From an uncultured Aquimarina sp. (lineage in GTDB: Bacteria; Bacteroidota; Bacteroidia; Flavobacteriales; Flavobacteriaceae), in the NCBI GenBank assembly GCA_947493035.1, contig CANLOW010000009.1, forward strand, positions 40,307 to 104,306: a DNA stretch of 64,000 nucleotides. Direction: 5' to 3'. Each line of letters opens with the position of its first letter. Within the stretch, counting starts at the first letter, position 1. A model generated the notes under the pieces. That model was not told the origin of the DNA, did not search any database, and saw nothing but the letters and a program-made list of their open reading frames with translations. This document shows, in pieces, positions 8,459-18,123 of this stretch. The position numbers were made by a program, and so were the translations under genes.

Positions 8459-9904
8459 CTAAATAATTTTGAATTGATTAGAAAATCGAATCATAATAAA
8501 TACTACCAATAGTATCCAAAAACACAACACTAGTAAAGTGACTATATTATTAGAAAATGTCTCCCTTACTGAAACATATTCATATACAAAGTCAGGAAAT
8601 GAACTCCAATGTTCTCTTCCTACAACATGTGTTTTACCTTCACTACTTTTCGCCTTATTGCTAATATGCTTCATTTGTAGGGAGTTCATATACTGAGATT
8701 GTTTGTATCGATAACGCTCCGTTTGATCTAAAAAATTGACATAAGTATCAAAGTCAGTCCCAGAGAAACTCATCGAAATTTTCTTCATTGCTAGATAAGG
8801 GTTAACCCACTGTAATTTATCGGTAATGCTATTTTGATATTTATAAGATTGAATTAGCTCCTTACTAAATCGGTTGAACAGCATCGCAGTCTGTTTCTCT
8901 CCTTTACCCATTATAAAACCGCCATAATTGAATGGCAAGTCTTTTACATCTTTCACCTTATTAGCTTGTAAAACAGAATCTCGAATATGATTAAAGTAGG
9001 GATCGTTTGGATCATGACTATCTCCTTGTTTAGCAACTTCTTTTTCTATTGCTGTTTTGAATTCAATTTGAGAAAGGTTTGGGAATATAGCATTCCCCAC
9101 AGTCTGTGACATTTTAGGAATAATAATAAAAAAAGACAACCAAATACCCAGTAAGCTTAATAACGATCTATTAGTATTCGAACTTTTTGCTGAGATAATC
9201 ACTGTTACTCCACTTAAGATCATAAAAAACAATAGGTACCAAATGGTAATAATAAGCACTCTTAATACAATAGCACTATTGATGCTATCGTCTTTCATAA
9301 AGATGATTGCCCATAAGGTAAAAAACACTGGAAGGAAAAATAAACTTGCTACCCATAGTAGCCCCATAGATTTACCCAGAAGCAATTCTTTCATTTTGGT
9401 TCCCTGAATATAGATCATCTTTAAAGTACCATTTTCCTTCTCTGTACTTACTGATCCGTAACCTATAAAAAAGATAATCAAGGGAATAATTAATTGTAAT
9501 AGAATAGCAAGATTTAAATCTCCAAAACGTGCTAACCCTGTAGATAAACTAGCTTCAGAAAAATTGGCTGTATGCTGTTTATGCGCCTCTAAAAAAATGG
9601 AATTTCCAATATAACTTTCGATCCCCGAATCGAAAATACGTAATGGGTGTTGTTGGCGAAACACAAAGGTTCCGAAATGTGCCATTCGATGAGGATGCTT
9701 ATCAGGGTTATCTTCCCAACTACTTCTATTTTTTTCTTGATGAAGCTCTATTTGTCGATGTTGTTTTTCAAAAGCTTTCCAATTTGTATGGATTGTATAA
9801 CCTAATATTATAATAAAGAAGCCCCACAGCAGTAAAAGGCCTTTATTATTAAAGGCCTTTTTAAAAAACTGAATTGCAATCAACACAATTACTGATCTAT
9901 TCAT
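8459..9904 (-). CDS. ABC-2 type transporter permease, DUF3526-like (first)
   Basis: This is the larger (481 aa) paralogue of the next gene, with the same layout: one N-terminal membrane helix, a big extracytoplasmic loop, then several helices and a final one near residue 460. The segment STEKENGTLKMIYIQGTKMKELLLGK is the conserved cytoplasmic element of this permease type. It lies 5 bp after the TonB receptor stop and 1 bp before the second permease. Inferred role: half of an inner-membrane transporter working with the outer-membrane receptor; the substrate is not shown. Confidence 0.75.
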   Translation of the reverse strand: MNRSVIVLIAIQFFKKAFNNKGLLLLWGFFIIILGYTIHTNWKAFEKQHRQIELHQEKNRSSWEDNPDKHPHRMAHFGTFVFRQQHPLRIFDSGIESYIGNSIFLEAHKQHTANFSEASLSTGLARFGDLNLAILLQLIIPLIIFFIGYGSVSTEKENGTLKMIYIQGTKMKELLLGKSMGLLWVASLFFLPVFFTLWAIIFMKDDSINSAIVLRVLIITIWYLLFFMILSGVTVIISAKSSNTNRSLLSLLGIWLSFFIIIPKMSQTVGNAIFPNLSQIEFKTAIEKEVAKQGDSHDPNDPYFNHIRDSVLQANKVKDVKDLPFNYGGFIMGKGEKQTAMLFNRFSKELIQSYKYQNSITDKLQWVNPYLAMKKISMSFSGTDFDTYVNFLDQTERYRYKQSQYMNSLQMKHISNKAKSSEGKTHVVGREHWSSFPDFVYEYVSVRETFSNNIVTLLVLCFWILLVVFIMIRFSNQFKII

Positions 9905-9909
9905 ATCAC

Positions 9910-12408
9910 CTAAAACTTATAGGTTGCATTTAATAAGAAATTTCTTGGAGCTCCAGGACCTAATCTAGAAGGATTAAGACCACCTAACCAGTAAGTCTCG
10001 TCAAACAAATTGTTCAATTTAAGCGTTAATTGGATACCCGTATTATTTGGCTTATAATATACCGCTGCATCAAGTACCGTGTATGAAGGTAATAATACTC
10101 TATTAGGAAGGTATTCAGGATTGTACCAAGTATATCTTTCGTCAACATATTGAGCACCAAATCCAACACCTATACCTCTCAATACTTTACTTGTAAAATC
10201 ATAGCGTCCCCAAAAGTTTGCATTATGCTTAGGAGCACCTCCTATTCGTTGTCCATTAAATTCTTGTACCGTATCTTCTATAATTTCAGCATTATTAAAA
10301 CCATAAGAAGCCATTAACTGCAGATTAGGTAAAGCATATCCCGTTATATCCATTTCAAAACCTCTACTTCTTTGCTCCCCCCTTGTATTTAAACTTTCAG
10401 GCGTATAACTGTCTCCTATTAATAAGTTTTTTTGGGTAATATCGAAATAAGCAATATTTGCGAATAGTCTACCGTTGAAAAACTCTCCCTTAGCTCCGAA
10501 CTCAGACAAGCTACTTTCCAAAGGATCAAATCTTGCAGGAGATGCTGCATTGAAAAACCCCTCTGCAGAAGGAGATAATGATACCGTGTTAGTATGCGGC
10601 TGAAAACCTTCTAAATAGGTAGCATATACACTAATATTGTTTGTTATCTCATAAGTAGCACCTAACCTTGGAATAAATGCTTTTGTTTTAAACTCTTCTT
10701 CTCCTTGTTGTTTGTATTTAAAAATATCACTAAACCACTCGTATCTTAAATTGACTAATGCTGAAAATTTACCCAGTTTAAATTGATTTTGAATGTATAT
10801 CCCATCAGACGAAGTTAAGTTCGGATTAATTTCAACTTCTGTTAGGTTATAGTTACTAACATCTCTAATACCATTAAAAGGATTATTAAGATCAAAATGT
10901 GGCACAAATGGAATTAATTTTCCATCCGCTACTTCAAATTCTGCCAAATCACTCCTGCCTGGTCTAAATCTAGCAAAAGTACCATCTGTTTTTAGATATT
11001 GCCTTCTTGCACTGCTACTTCCCCCTACTTTTCTTTCCCAACGTGTAGCATCGTAACCTACTAAGGTTTTATTTTTGAAATTATTAGTTACAATATCATA
11101 ATTAAAAAAAACACTTAAGTTATCCGTTTCCCAAGATTGTTGTCTTTCAGCATATCTAAAGGGAGCTAAGTCAGGAATAGCCTCTCCGTTTTCATCATAG
11201 GCTGCATTAAAAGCATCTATTCTATGCTCTTGTAAATCTTCGTCCCAAATTTGTTTCATATACTGAGCATTCAAACTCAGGTTTTTAGTAAACTCTTTAT
11301 GAAAACTAGCCATAAACATCACTTCTTTTGTATTATAGAAGTCATTCTTCGCTGCTGGACTTAAGGTGATTGGTGTGCTGTTTGGATCATAATTATTAAT
11401 ATCATCTAAAATAGGTTGACCTCTATCCAAATTACCATCGGCATTATTGTAAATCATTTCTACATTAAGTGAAGTTTTATCATTTGGGATATAACTTAAA
11501 GAAGGAGCTATTAAAACTGCATTATTATTTACTACATCTCTAAATGAATCTGCTTCTTGATAAGCTGCATTAAAACGATATAATAGCGTTTTTTCCTCAT
11601 TTAACGGACCTGTAAAATCTCCCGTTGCTCTCAATGTTCCAAAACTTCCTGTAGTTAAAGAAACTTCTTTGTATTTCTCTCTTAAAGGCTTCTTAGTTAC
11701 CATATTTACAGTTCCCCCAGGGTCTGCACTAGAAAAAGTAACTGAAGATGGTCCTTTGATGACTTCTACACGTTCCAAATGAGAAGTAATAGGTGGCAAA
11801 AAATAGAATTGACGTGTACGCATTCCGTTTACCACTTGCCCATCGTCAGCTTGAGTGATTCCTCTAATATTATAATGATTGTAAAGTCCTGTTAGTGCCA
11901 CATTACTAACTGTTCTTACGGCATCAGTAAGTTGGAATGCCTGACGATCCGCTATTAATTCTTTTGTAACGGTAGTAATAGCTTGTGGTAACTCTTTATT
12001 TTTGATGGCTGTTTTTGTAGCTGAAAAAGAATAGTCACTTACATAATCTTTACGTTTACGTCCAATAATTTCTATAGATTGTAAGGATTCTATCGATTCT
12101 TTTAAAACGATAGTACCCAAATCGATTTTTTTATTACTTGTTGTATTAATCTCTTGCTCGAAATACTCGAAACCGATATAAGAAATATGTAGATTAAAAA
12201 TCCCACTTTTAGATACTTCAAATGTAAAATCTCCATCGTTGTTTGAAGTTATTCCTCCTTGTTCTTTTCCTTTATCTAAAATCACAATATTGGCTCCAGG
12301 GATTGGAGTATCATTCTTATCAACTACATTCCCTGTAATTGTAGATTGTGCAATCCCTAGTTGAGTCAACAAAAGAGCAACTGCTAATAATACGTTTTTA
12401 ACGTTCAT
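9910..12408 (-). CDS. TonB-dependent siderophore/metal receptor
   Basis: The protein (832 aa) starts with a signal peptide (about 1-20, cleaved after GIAQ), then a carboxypeptidase-regulatory-like beta-sandwich (about 22-110) typical of Bacteroidota. The plug domain is at about 130-240 (GPSSVTFSSADPGGTVNMVTKK region), followed by a 22-strand barrel ending in ...NATYKF. The layout is that of FhuA-like ferric-siderophore receptors. It lies inside an operon with an ABC ATPase and two permeases, next to a Fur-family regulator gene, so it probably takes up a metal chelate across the outer membrane. Iron or zinc cannot be decided from sequence. Confidence 0.85.
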   Translation of the reverse strand: MNVKNVLLAVALLLTQLGIAQSTITGNVVDKNDTPIPGANIVILDKGKEQGGITSNNDGDFTFEVSKSGIFNLHISYIGFEYFEQEINTTSNKKIDLGTIVLKESIESLQSIEIIGRKRKDYVSDYSFSATKTAIKNKELPQAITTVTKELIADRQAFQLTDAVRTVSNVALTGLYNHYNIRGITQADDGQVVNGMRTRQFYFLPPITSHLERVEVIKGPSSVTFSSADPGGTVNMVTKKPLREKYKEVSLTTGSFGTLRATGDFTGPLNEEKTLLYRFNAAYQEADSFRDVVNNNAVLIAPSLSYIPNDKTSLNVEMIYNNADGNLDRGQPILDDINNYDPNSTPITLSPAAKNDFYNTKEVMFMASFHKEFTKNLSLNAQYMKQIWDEDLQEHRIDAFNAAYDENGEAIPDLAPFRYAERQQSWETDNLSVFFNYDIVTNNFKNKTLVGYDATRWERKVGGSSSARRQYLKTDGTFARFRPGRSDLAEFEVADGKLIPFVPHFDLNNPFNGIRDVSNYNLTEVEINPNLTSSDGIYIQNQFKLGKFSALVNLRYEWFSDIFKYKQQGEEEFKTKAFIPRLGATYEITNNISVYATYLEGFQPHTNTVSLSPSAEGFFNAASPARFDPLESSLSEFGAKGEFFNGRLFANIAYFDITQKNLLIGDSYTPESLNTRGEQRSRGFEMDITGYALPNLQLMASYGFNNAEIIEDTVQEFNGQRIGGAPKHNANFWGRYDFTSKVLRGIGVGFGAQYVDERYTWYNPEYLPNRVLLPSYTVLDAAVYYKPNNTGIQLTLKLNNLFDETYWLGGLNPSRLGPGAPRNFLLNATYKF

Positions 12409-12426
12409 TTTAATAGTTATAAGTAG

Positions 12427-13119
12427 TTAAATTGTTTTTATGTATAAGTCTTGTAATTCTTGTGCAGTAATGTTATCTGTTTCGGCTGTATGAATTAATG
12501 TCCCTTCTTTCATGATTCCTATTCTAGAACCTATATTTACCGCATTAAAAATGTCATGAGTAGCCATTAGAATACCTACTCCATTTTGGGATAACACCTT
12601 ACAGGTATTAGCAAACTCGACTGAAGCTTTTGGATCTAAACCAGAAGTAGGCTCATCCATTAGGATATATGATGCATTTTTAGATAGCGCTATTGCAATA
12701 CCAACCTTTTGCCTCATTCCTTTTGAGTAAGTAGATAGTTTTTTTTCAAATGCTTCTTCTTGTAAATTCGCTTTATATAAAAATTGATCTAAGTCTTTTT
12801 TTGAGTAAACAAATCCAGCTAAGCGACTAAAAAAATCTAAATTTTCTAAAGCAGATAAATTACCATACAACTGCACAATTTCTGGGATATAAGCAATCTC
12901 TCTTAGTATCTTACTATTTTTTGTTACGGGTACTCCTTTGATTAAAGCATCTCCCGAAGTTGGGGAGAGTAATCCTAAAAAGAGATTAATAGTCGTTGTT
13001 TTCCCTGCTCCATTTTGACCTAAAAGACAAAATATTTCACCTGGTGCCACAGAAAAACTTAACTCTTTAAGCGCTATAGTATTACCATAACTTTTGGTTA
13101 GCTGATTAGCTTGTAGCAT
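12427..13119 (-). CDS. ABC transporter ATP-binding protein
   Basis: The 230-residue ATPase has all the nucleotide-binding motifs: Walker A GQNGAGKTT (about 34-42), signature YSKGMRQKVG (about 134), Walker B YILMDEPTSGLDP (about 151-163), and the H-loop histidine in ATHDI. It is the first gene of a leftward operon with the TonB receptor and two DUF3526-like permeases and would energise those permeases. The gap upstream of it holds two palindromes that may serve as regulator sites shared with the divergent regulator gene. Confidence 0.88.
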   Translation of the reverse strand: MLQANQLTKSYGNTIALKELSFSVAPGEIFCLLGQNGAGKTTTINLFLGLLSPTSGDALIKGVPVTKNSKILREIAYIPEIVQLYGNLSALENLDFFSRLAGFVYSKKDLDQFLYKANLQEEAFEKKLSTYSKGMRQKVGIAIALSKNASYILMDEPTSGLDPKASVEFANTCKVLSQNGVGILMATHDIFNAVNIGSRIGIMKEGTLIHTAETDNITAQELQDLYIKTI

Positions 13120-13193
13120 AATTATTACTATTTTTCATTTATTTATTAACTTCATTTGCCTAATACAATTAAGCGAAATGGTGCGCTTCACTT

Positions 13194-13251
13194 ATTGCAA
13201 CTCGGTTGCAATATTATAATGAAATATCCTTTATTGCAACTATGTTGCATT
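13194..13251. promoter_or_regulatory. Pair of Fur/Zur-type operator palindromes
   Basis: Two copies of one motif lie in the divergent gap. ATTGCAAC-TCG-GTTGCAAT at 13194-13212 is perfect. ATTGCAAC-TAT-GTTGCATT at 13233-13251 is nearly perfect. Their centres are 39 bp apart. The gap separates the uptake operon (left) from a Fur-family regulator gene (right), so self-regulation by that protein and control of the operon is the natural inference. Whether the ligand is zinc or iron is not shown. Confidence 0.65.
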
Positions 13252-13263
13252 TATAATTATCTT

Positions 13264-13659
13264 ATGGGTGTAAATAGACAGACTAAACAAGTCAAAAAAT
13301 TAATTCAGATTTTTGAAGAAAGCACAACAGCGATCGCTGTTGCCGATTTAGTAAAACGTGTTGATAAAGAAATGAATAAAAGCACGGTATATCGTGCTCT
13401 CAACAAACTTATGCAAGATGGAGTGGTACATTCTTTTACAGGAAAAGATGGATTAAAATGGTATACAAAATGTAATAATTGTTCTTGCGAAAAACATGAT
13501 GATGCACATCCTCATTTCCAATGTAAAATATGTAACGAGGTTAATTGTCTTCCCGTAAGCTTCAACGTACCCAATGTAAGTGGCTACAAGGTAGAATCTA
13601 TCAATTTACTATTGATAGGTGAATGTCGTAATTGCTCTCAAGAAGAAAAGTCGAAATAA
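13264..13659 (+). CDS. Fur-family metal-responsive regulator
   Basis: I place the start at the ATG at 13264 (131 aa). The frame stays open upstream, but that part would encode the operator palindromes and has no family similarity. The N-terminal winged helix contains the recognition segment STVYRALNKLMQDGVV. The C-terminal part has an HPHFQC-x-x-C pair plus a second CxxC (CRNC), the metal-binding layout of Fur/Zur proteins. The Cys-rich insert CNNCSCEKHDDAHPH is typical of short flavobacterial members. It is divergent from the uptake operon and probably represses it when metal is plentiful. Confidence 0.8.
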   Translation: MGVNRQTKQVKKLIQIFEESTTAIAVADLVKRVDKEMNKSTVYRALNKLMQDGVVHSFTGKDGLKWYTKCNNCSCEKHDDAHPHFQCKICNEVNCLPVSFNVPNVSGYKVESINLLLIGECRNCSQEEKSK

Positions 13660-13679
13660 TTTACTCATTTATAACAAAA

Positions 13680-13706
13680 CCCTTACAAACTTAATGTTTA
13701 TAAGGG
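13680..13706 (+). terminator. Terminator after the Fur-family gene
   Basis: The hairpin CCCTTACAAAC-TTAAT-GTTTATAAGGG (arms 13680-13690 and 13696-13706, one mismatch) starts about 20 bp after the stop codon. It lacks a long T-run, so its strength is uncertain. Confidence 0.5.
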
Positions 13707-14067
13707 CTTAAATTAGTCTGTGGACTTAATGAAAGCTACATCGAACTTTTTAAAGGCAGATATTGAATTAATCATCTCAAAACCAATTGATATAAAACTG
13801 ACCCAAATTCCTGAAATCTGAATAGATTCTAAAAAAGAATCAAAAAACTATAGGCTTACCAAAGACCTAAAGTTTCTGAATTAGGAAAAATAAGTATGAA
13901 TAGTTATGAAGTATGGCTTTATAACAACTACCTATTTATTCTGTAACGGCAAATTTATTGGTAAATATAGATATTGCCAGTGCTTTGTATTTGACAGTAA
14001 TTTTTACAGATAATGATGGGGATTAAAAGATTTAAGCCTAATAATTATTCTTAGAGAGTACTGCACT
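13707..14067. other. Intergenic gap, nothing recognised
   Basis: About 360 bp between two convergent genes contain only short, stop-interrupted frames. No RNA gene or repeat is seen. Confidence 0.4.
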
Positions 14068-14529
14068 TTATATGGGCACAGCATAGTCATGTTTTATAAC
14101 CCCCATTACAAATGTACTATGAGCACTCCCTATATTTTTAATTGAGCCTAAATCATTGAGTACAAAATCCTGATAATGTTTCATATCACTCACCATCACC
14201 TTTAATCTAAAATCATAATCCCCTGAAATATTATAACACTCACATACATACTTGGAAGACATAATATCCTGTCCAAACTGATGCCCTATTTCTTTAGGAT
14301 GCTCTTTTAAAATAATATCAAAGAAAACGATAAGTCCTTTACCAACTTTTTCGGCTTCCACCAATGCTACATATTTTTTGATGACTCCTTCTCTTTCCAA
14401 ACGTTTGATTCTTTCATACACAGAAGTTAGTGATAGATTAACCTGTTGTGCAATTTCTTTTGTGGTCAATTTTCCACTTTATTGAAGCAATTCTAATAAC
14501 TTCAAATCAATTTGGTCTAAATCGGACAC
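14068..14529 (-). pseudogene. Lrp/AsnC regulator interrupted by a nonsense codon
   Basis: Read from the GTG at 14527-14529, the frame gives VSDLDQIDLKLLELLQ, then a TAA at codon 17 (14479-14481), then SGKLTTKEIAQQVNLSLTSVYERIKRLE. This is the normal Lrp/AsnC N-terminus with one stop where a Gln codon (CAA) is expected. The remaining 133 residues hold the helix-turn-helix and a full RAM ligand-binding domain, so only the first helix is cut off. Restart at the TTG at 14469 could still yield a shortened protein. The gene is divergent from mesX-mesD and would be a natural regulator of methionine synthesis. A sequencing error cannot be excluded. Confidence 0.7.
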
Positions 14530-14714
14530 AGATAAATTTTCTTTTTGTGAATTAAATCATCACAAAAAAAGATATTTAATCTAAAAAATTTATAAAAAAG
14601 GATAATTTATCTTATTTAAAAACAAAAGGTAATTAAATAATCTTTTGTTTTAAAATTTGCAGGGTATAAAAACTATTCCACTAAATAAAATCACTCATAG
14701 TAAAAGATTCAAGA

Positions 14715-15737
14715 ATGAACGAAAAATCAATTACTGAAAACACCCAGAATATCGTCAAGACTAATTTTTTATTCACACTAAAGAGCAGGCGTTTAGATGA
14801 AAACTATCACCCAGCAAACAATACGCGTTTAACAACCAACTTCGCAAACTTGGCTAGAGGTGCTAATCGTAAGCAAAACTTACGGAATGCTTTGAATATG
14901 ATTAACAATCGATTCAATGCATTTGCTCATTTAGACAATCCAAAAGGTGATCGTTACCATGTAGAACTTGAAATCATGACAGTAACGTTGAGTATTGATC
15001 ATAAAAATAGTATTGACAATCTGCCAATGATGGAAGTTTTGAAAACGAATATTTTAGATCGTAAAACGAATCAGTATGTCGAAGGTGTTGCTGGAAATAA
15101 TTTCTCCTCTTACGTCCGTGATTATGATTTCAGTGTTTTGTTGATCGAGTACAATAAAGATAAACCTGAATTTACTGTTCCAGAAAAGTTTGGTGACTTG
15201 CACGGTAAGCTTTATCAGTCTTTTGTAAGATCAGAGACATATAAAGAACACTTTAGGCAATCACCTATCATTTGCCTAAGTGTATCGGGTAACAAAACGT
15301 ATACTCGCACTGGGTTTCAGCATCCAGTACTTGGTTTTGAGTACTTACAAGACGAATATTCTCTCACTGACGAATACTTCTCTAAAATGGGTATGAAAGT
15401 TCGTTTTTTTATGCCGGCAAATAGTGTAGCACCAATGGCTTTTTATCATACTGGTGACCTACTTAAAGAGTATACTGATTTTGGATTGATCAGCTCAATC
15501 AGCACGATGGAGACTTTCCAAAAGATTTATCGCCCTGAAATTTACAATGCAAATTCTGTCGCTGGTAAAATCTTTCAACCTAGCCTTAAACATGAAGATT
15601 ACTCACTGACACGTGTAGAGTATGACCGTGTTGAACGCAGCCAACTGGCCATTGAGCAGGGTAAATATTGTGAAGAATATTTTATCAAACCTTACCAACA
15701 TATTCTTCAGCAGTGGGCTGCCGATTTCGCTCTTTAA
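14715..15737 (+). CDS. mesX: DUF1852 protein, MesX partner of methionine synthase
   Basis: The 340-residue protein matches DUF1852: conserved N-terminal segments FTLKSRRLDENYHPANNTRLTTNFANLARG and an SVSGNKTYTRTGFQHPVLGFEYLQDEYSLTDEYF block around residues 195-225. DUF1852 proteins occur next to a short, core-only MetE (MesD), and this family (MesX) is known to be needed for that enzyme's folate-independent methionine synthesis. Here the mesD-like gene starts 29 bp downstream. It begins about 185 bp from the broken divergent Lrp regulator. The chemistry of MesX is inferred from its family. Confidence 0.8.
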   Translation: MNEKSITENTQNIVKTNFLFTLKSRRLDENYHPANNTRLTTNFANLARGANRKQNLRNALNMINNRFNAFAHLDNPKGDRYHVELEIMTVTLSIDHKNSIDNLPMMEVLKTNILDRKTNQYVEGVAGNNFSSYVRDYDFSVLLIEYNKDKPEFTVPEKFGDLHGKLYQSFVRSETYKEHFRQSPIICLSVSGNKTYTRTGFQHPVLGFEYLQDEYSLTDEYFSKMGMKVRFFMPANSVAPMAFYHTGDLLKEYTDFGLISSISTMETFQKIYRPEIYNANSVAGKIFQPSLKHEDYSLTRVEYDRVERSQLAIEQGKYCEEYFIKPYQHILQQWAADFAL

Positions 15738-15766
15738 TCAATTTAAAACACTATAATCATATCATA

Positions 15767-16795
15767 ATGAGAAAATTATTACCAACCTCAATTGTTGGAA
15801 GTTTGCCCAAACCTGCATGGCTTGCACCTCCTGAAAAATTGTGGTCACCATGGAACTTAGAAGGGAATCAATTACTAGAAGGGAAACAAGATGCTTTGCG
15901 CATTGCATTGCAAGAGCAACAATTAGCAGGGCTAGATATCGTTTGCGATGGCGAACAAACACGTCAACATTTTGTAACGACTTTTATAGAGCATTTAAGT
16001 GGTGTAGATTTTGAAAATCGTAAAACTGTAAAAATTCGTGATCGGTATAACGCGAGTGTTCCTGTTGTTAAAGGTGAGGTTACACGTCAAAAAGCAGTGT
16101 TTGTTGAAGATGCTAAATTTTTACGCAAACAGACTAACAAACCAATAAAGTGGGCATTACCAGGCCCCATGACCATGGTAGATACCTTGTATGACGACCA
16201 TTACAAAAGCCGAGAAAAATTGGCTTGGGAATTTGCAAAGGCACTCAATGAAGAAGCAAGAGAATTACAGGATGCAGGAGTAGATATTATACAGTTTGAT
16301 GAACCTGCATTTAATGTGTTTTTTGAGGAAGTAAACGATTGGGGAATGGCAGCATTAGAAAGAGCCATTGAAGGTTTACATTGCGAAACTGCAGTCCATA
16401 TCTGCTACGGCTATGGTATAAAAGCCAATAATGATTGGAAAAAAACATTAGGATCGGAATGGCATCAATACGAAGAAATTCTACCTAGTATTCAAAAGTC
16501 AAACATTGATATTGTATCATTAGAATGTCATGGTTCACGTGTGCCTTTTAATCTAATTGAACTCGTTCGTGGTAAAAAAGTAATGGTGGGCGCTATTGAT
16601 GTGTCAACCAACACCATTGAAACACCTGAAGAAGTAGCCGATACGCTACGTAAAGCACTTGAATTTGTAGATGCGGAAAATCTTTACCCATGTACAAACT
16701 GTGGTATGGCTCCACTTTCTCGAGATTTAGCGATGGGTAAAGTTAGTGCTTTGAGTGCAGGGGCAGAAATCATACGTAAAGAACTTGGGATTTAG
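15767..16795 (+). CDS. mesD: Core-type (folate-independent) methionine synthase
   Basis: I start at ATG 15767 (MRKLLPTSIVGSLPKPAW, 342 aa); a longer frame from 15713 overlaps mesX and lacks similarity. The protein is only the catalytic C-terminal barrel of MetE. Zinc-site elements are visible: a His in HICYGYG, a Cys in SLECHGS, and the late Cys in CTNCGMAPLS. There is no N-terminal MetE domain, the hallmark of core-MetE enzymes. With mesX directly upstream it fits the MesD/MesX pair, which methylates homocysteine without methyl-tetrahydrofolate; the natural methyl donor is not shown here. Confidence 0.8.
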   Translation: MRKLLPTSIVGSLPKPAWLAPPEKLWSPWNLEGNQLLEGKQDALRIALQEQQLAGLDIVCDGEQTRQHFVTTFIEHLSGVDFENRKTVKIRDRYNASVPVVKGEVTRQKAVFVEDAKFLRKQTNKPIKWALPGPMTMVDTLYDDHYKSREKLAWEFAKALNEEARELQDAGVDIIQFDEPAFNVFFEEVNDWGMAALERAIEGLHCETAVHICYGYGIKANNDWKKTLGSEWHQYEEILPSIQKSNIDIVSLECHGSRVPFNLIELVRGKKVMVGAIDVSTNTIETPEEVADTLRKALEFVDAENLYPCTNCGMAPLSRDLAMGKVSALSAGAEIIRKELGI

Positions 16796-16847
16796 TTCTA
16801 ATGTATTAAATAACCTAAGATCAACAGAAAAACATAGTAAGAACATT

Positions 16848-17843
16848 TTGAAGAAGTTATTAGAAATACTAAATAAAGTAGGTTTAAACGGTTTTATATT
16901 AATGATAGGTAGTATGATTCTACTTGCCTATTTTTTTCCTCAGCCGGGAATGATTAAAGAACCTATTTCACTAGGGGAAATTGCCAATGTTGGCGTTTCA
17001 TTTATTTTTTTGTTTTATGGCTTAAAACTAAGTGTTGAAAAACTAAAGGCTGGACTTTCCAACTGGAAAATGCATATTATTGTTCAGTTGACCACATTTT
17101 TATTTTTTCCACTGCTAGTTTTGGCATTTCGACCTTTTTTCGTGAAAACTGATTTAGAGTTGCTTTGGCTAGGTATCTTTTTTCTAGCAGCTTTACCGTC
17201 AACTGTTTCATCTTCGATTGTTATGATTTCTATTGCAAAGGGCAACATTCCAGCAGCCATTTTCAATGCGAGCATTTCCAGTTTGATTGGGGTGGTGGCT
17301 ACGCCACTATGGATAGGACTGTTCATCGCTTCGGCAACAGGCAGTTTTGATGTCAGCAATATTGTTTTAAAGTTGATTCTACAGGTTTTGTTACCAGTGA
17401 TTATCGGCATAAGCCTTAACTCCCGTTTTGGTACCATTGCCGAAAAATACAAAAAGCAACTAAAGTATTTCGATCAGGCAATCATCCTCACCATTATTTA
17501 TACCTCGTTTTGCAAGTCTTTTTCCGAACATCTTTTCGCAAGCTTCTCAGCTCTGGAACTTGCCGGACTTGCTGTAGGAATGATGACTTTGTTTTTTGCC
17601 GTATTCTTTTGTGTGGGATTACTAAGCAAGTGGTTTGGCTTTTCAAATGAAGACCGTATTACGGTCTTATTTTGTGGGTCTAAAAAGTCATTGGTACACG
17701 GAACGGTCATGTCAAAAGTACTCTTTCAGCATAGTACCATCACCGGAATAGTATTGTTACCACTCATGCTTTACCATGCCTTGCAATTGATTGCCGCCAG
17801 CATAATCGCTCAGCGTATGGCTAGACGAAAAGAAAAAGTATAA
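16848..17843 (+). CDS. Bile acid:sodium symporter (SBF)-family transporter
   Basis: The protein has about nine to ten hydrophobic helices and matches the YfeH/SBF-like group: an early FFPQPG, then GVSFIFLFYGLKLS, LAALPSTVSSSIVMISIAKGNIPAAIFNASISSLIGV, and a late FCGSKKSLVHGTVMS. The frame is open from a GTG at 16755 inside mesD. I prefer the TTG at 16848, because homologous sequence starts just after it, but the start is uncertain. It follows mesD closely, which suggests co-transcription. The substrate is unknown; transport of a sulfur compound or organic acid would be a guess from context. Confidence 0.75.
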   Translation: MKKLLEILNKVGLNGFILMIGSMILLAYFFPQPGMIKEPISLGEIANVGVSFIFLFYGLKLSVEKLKAGLSNWKMHIIVQLTTFLFFPLLVLAFRPFFVKTDLELLWLGIFFLAALPSTVSSSIVMISIAKGNIPAAIFNASISSLIGVVATPLWIGLFIASATGSFDVSNIVLKLILQVLLPVIIGISLNSRFGTIAEKYKKQLKYFDQAIILTIIYTSFCKSFSEHLFASFSALELAGLAVGMMTLFFAVFFCVGLLSKWFGFSNEDRITVLFCGSKKSLVHGTVMSKVLFQHSTITGIVLLPLMLYHALQLIAASIIAQRMARRKEKV

Positions 17844-18123
17844 TTTTCACAAAATGATACTGTGCATCAACAAAAAGTTCGATTACTAAGGGAAATTTAC
17901 AGGCTATTTTTCTCGGTAGACTTTAACCCGTTTTATGCATTAGAAAATCTATTACAGCTGCAATTTACTTCAAATATTAACGTAAACTGAGTTTTTTGAT
18001 TTAACCATAGTGATACTATGCTAAAATTAAGAAAACACTAGTATTTATTGTATATCACAGCCTCATGTCGAAGTTCTAATACATAAAACGGACTTAACAA
18101 ATATAAAGCTAGAAAAATATTAA

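Noticed and set aside
13707..14067. Possible decayed gene between the Fur-family and Lrp genes
   Set aside because: Only short frames with several stops; no recognisable family.
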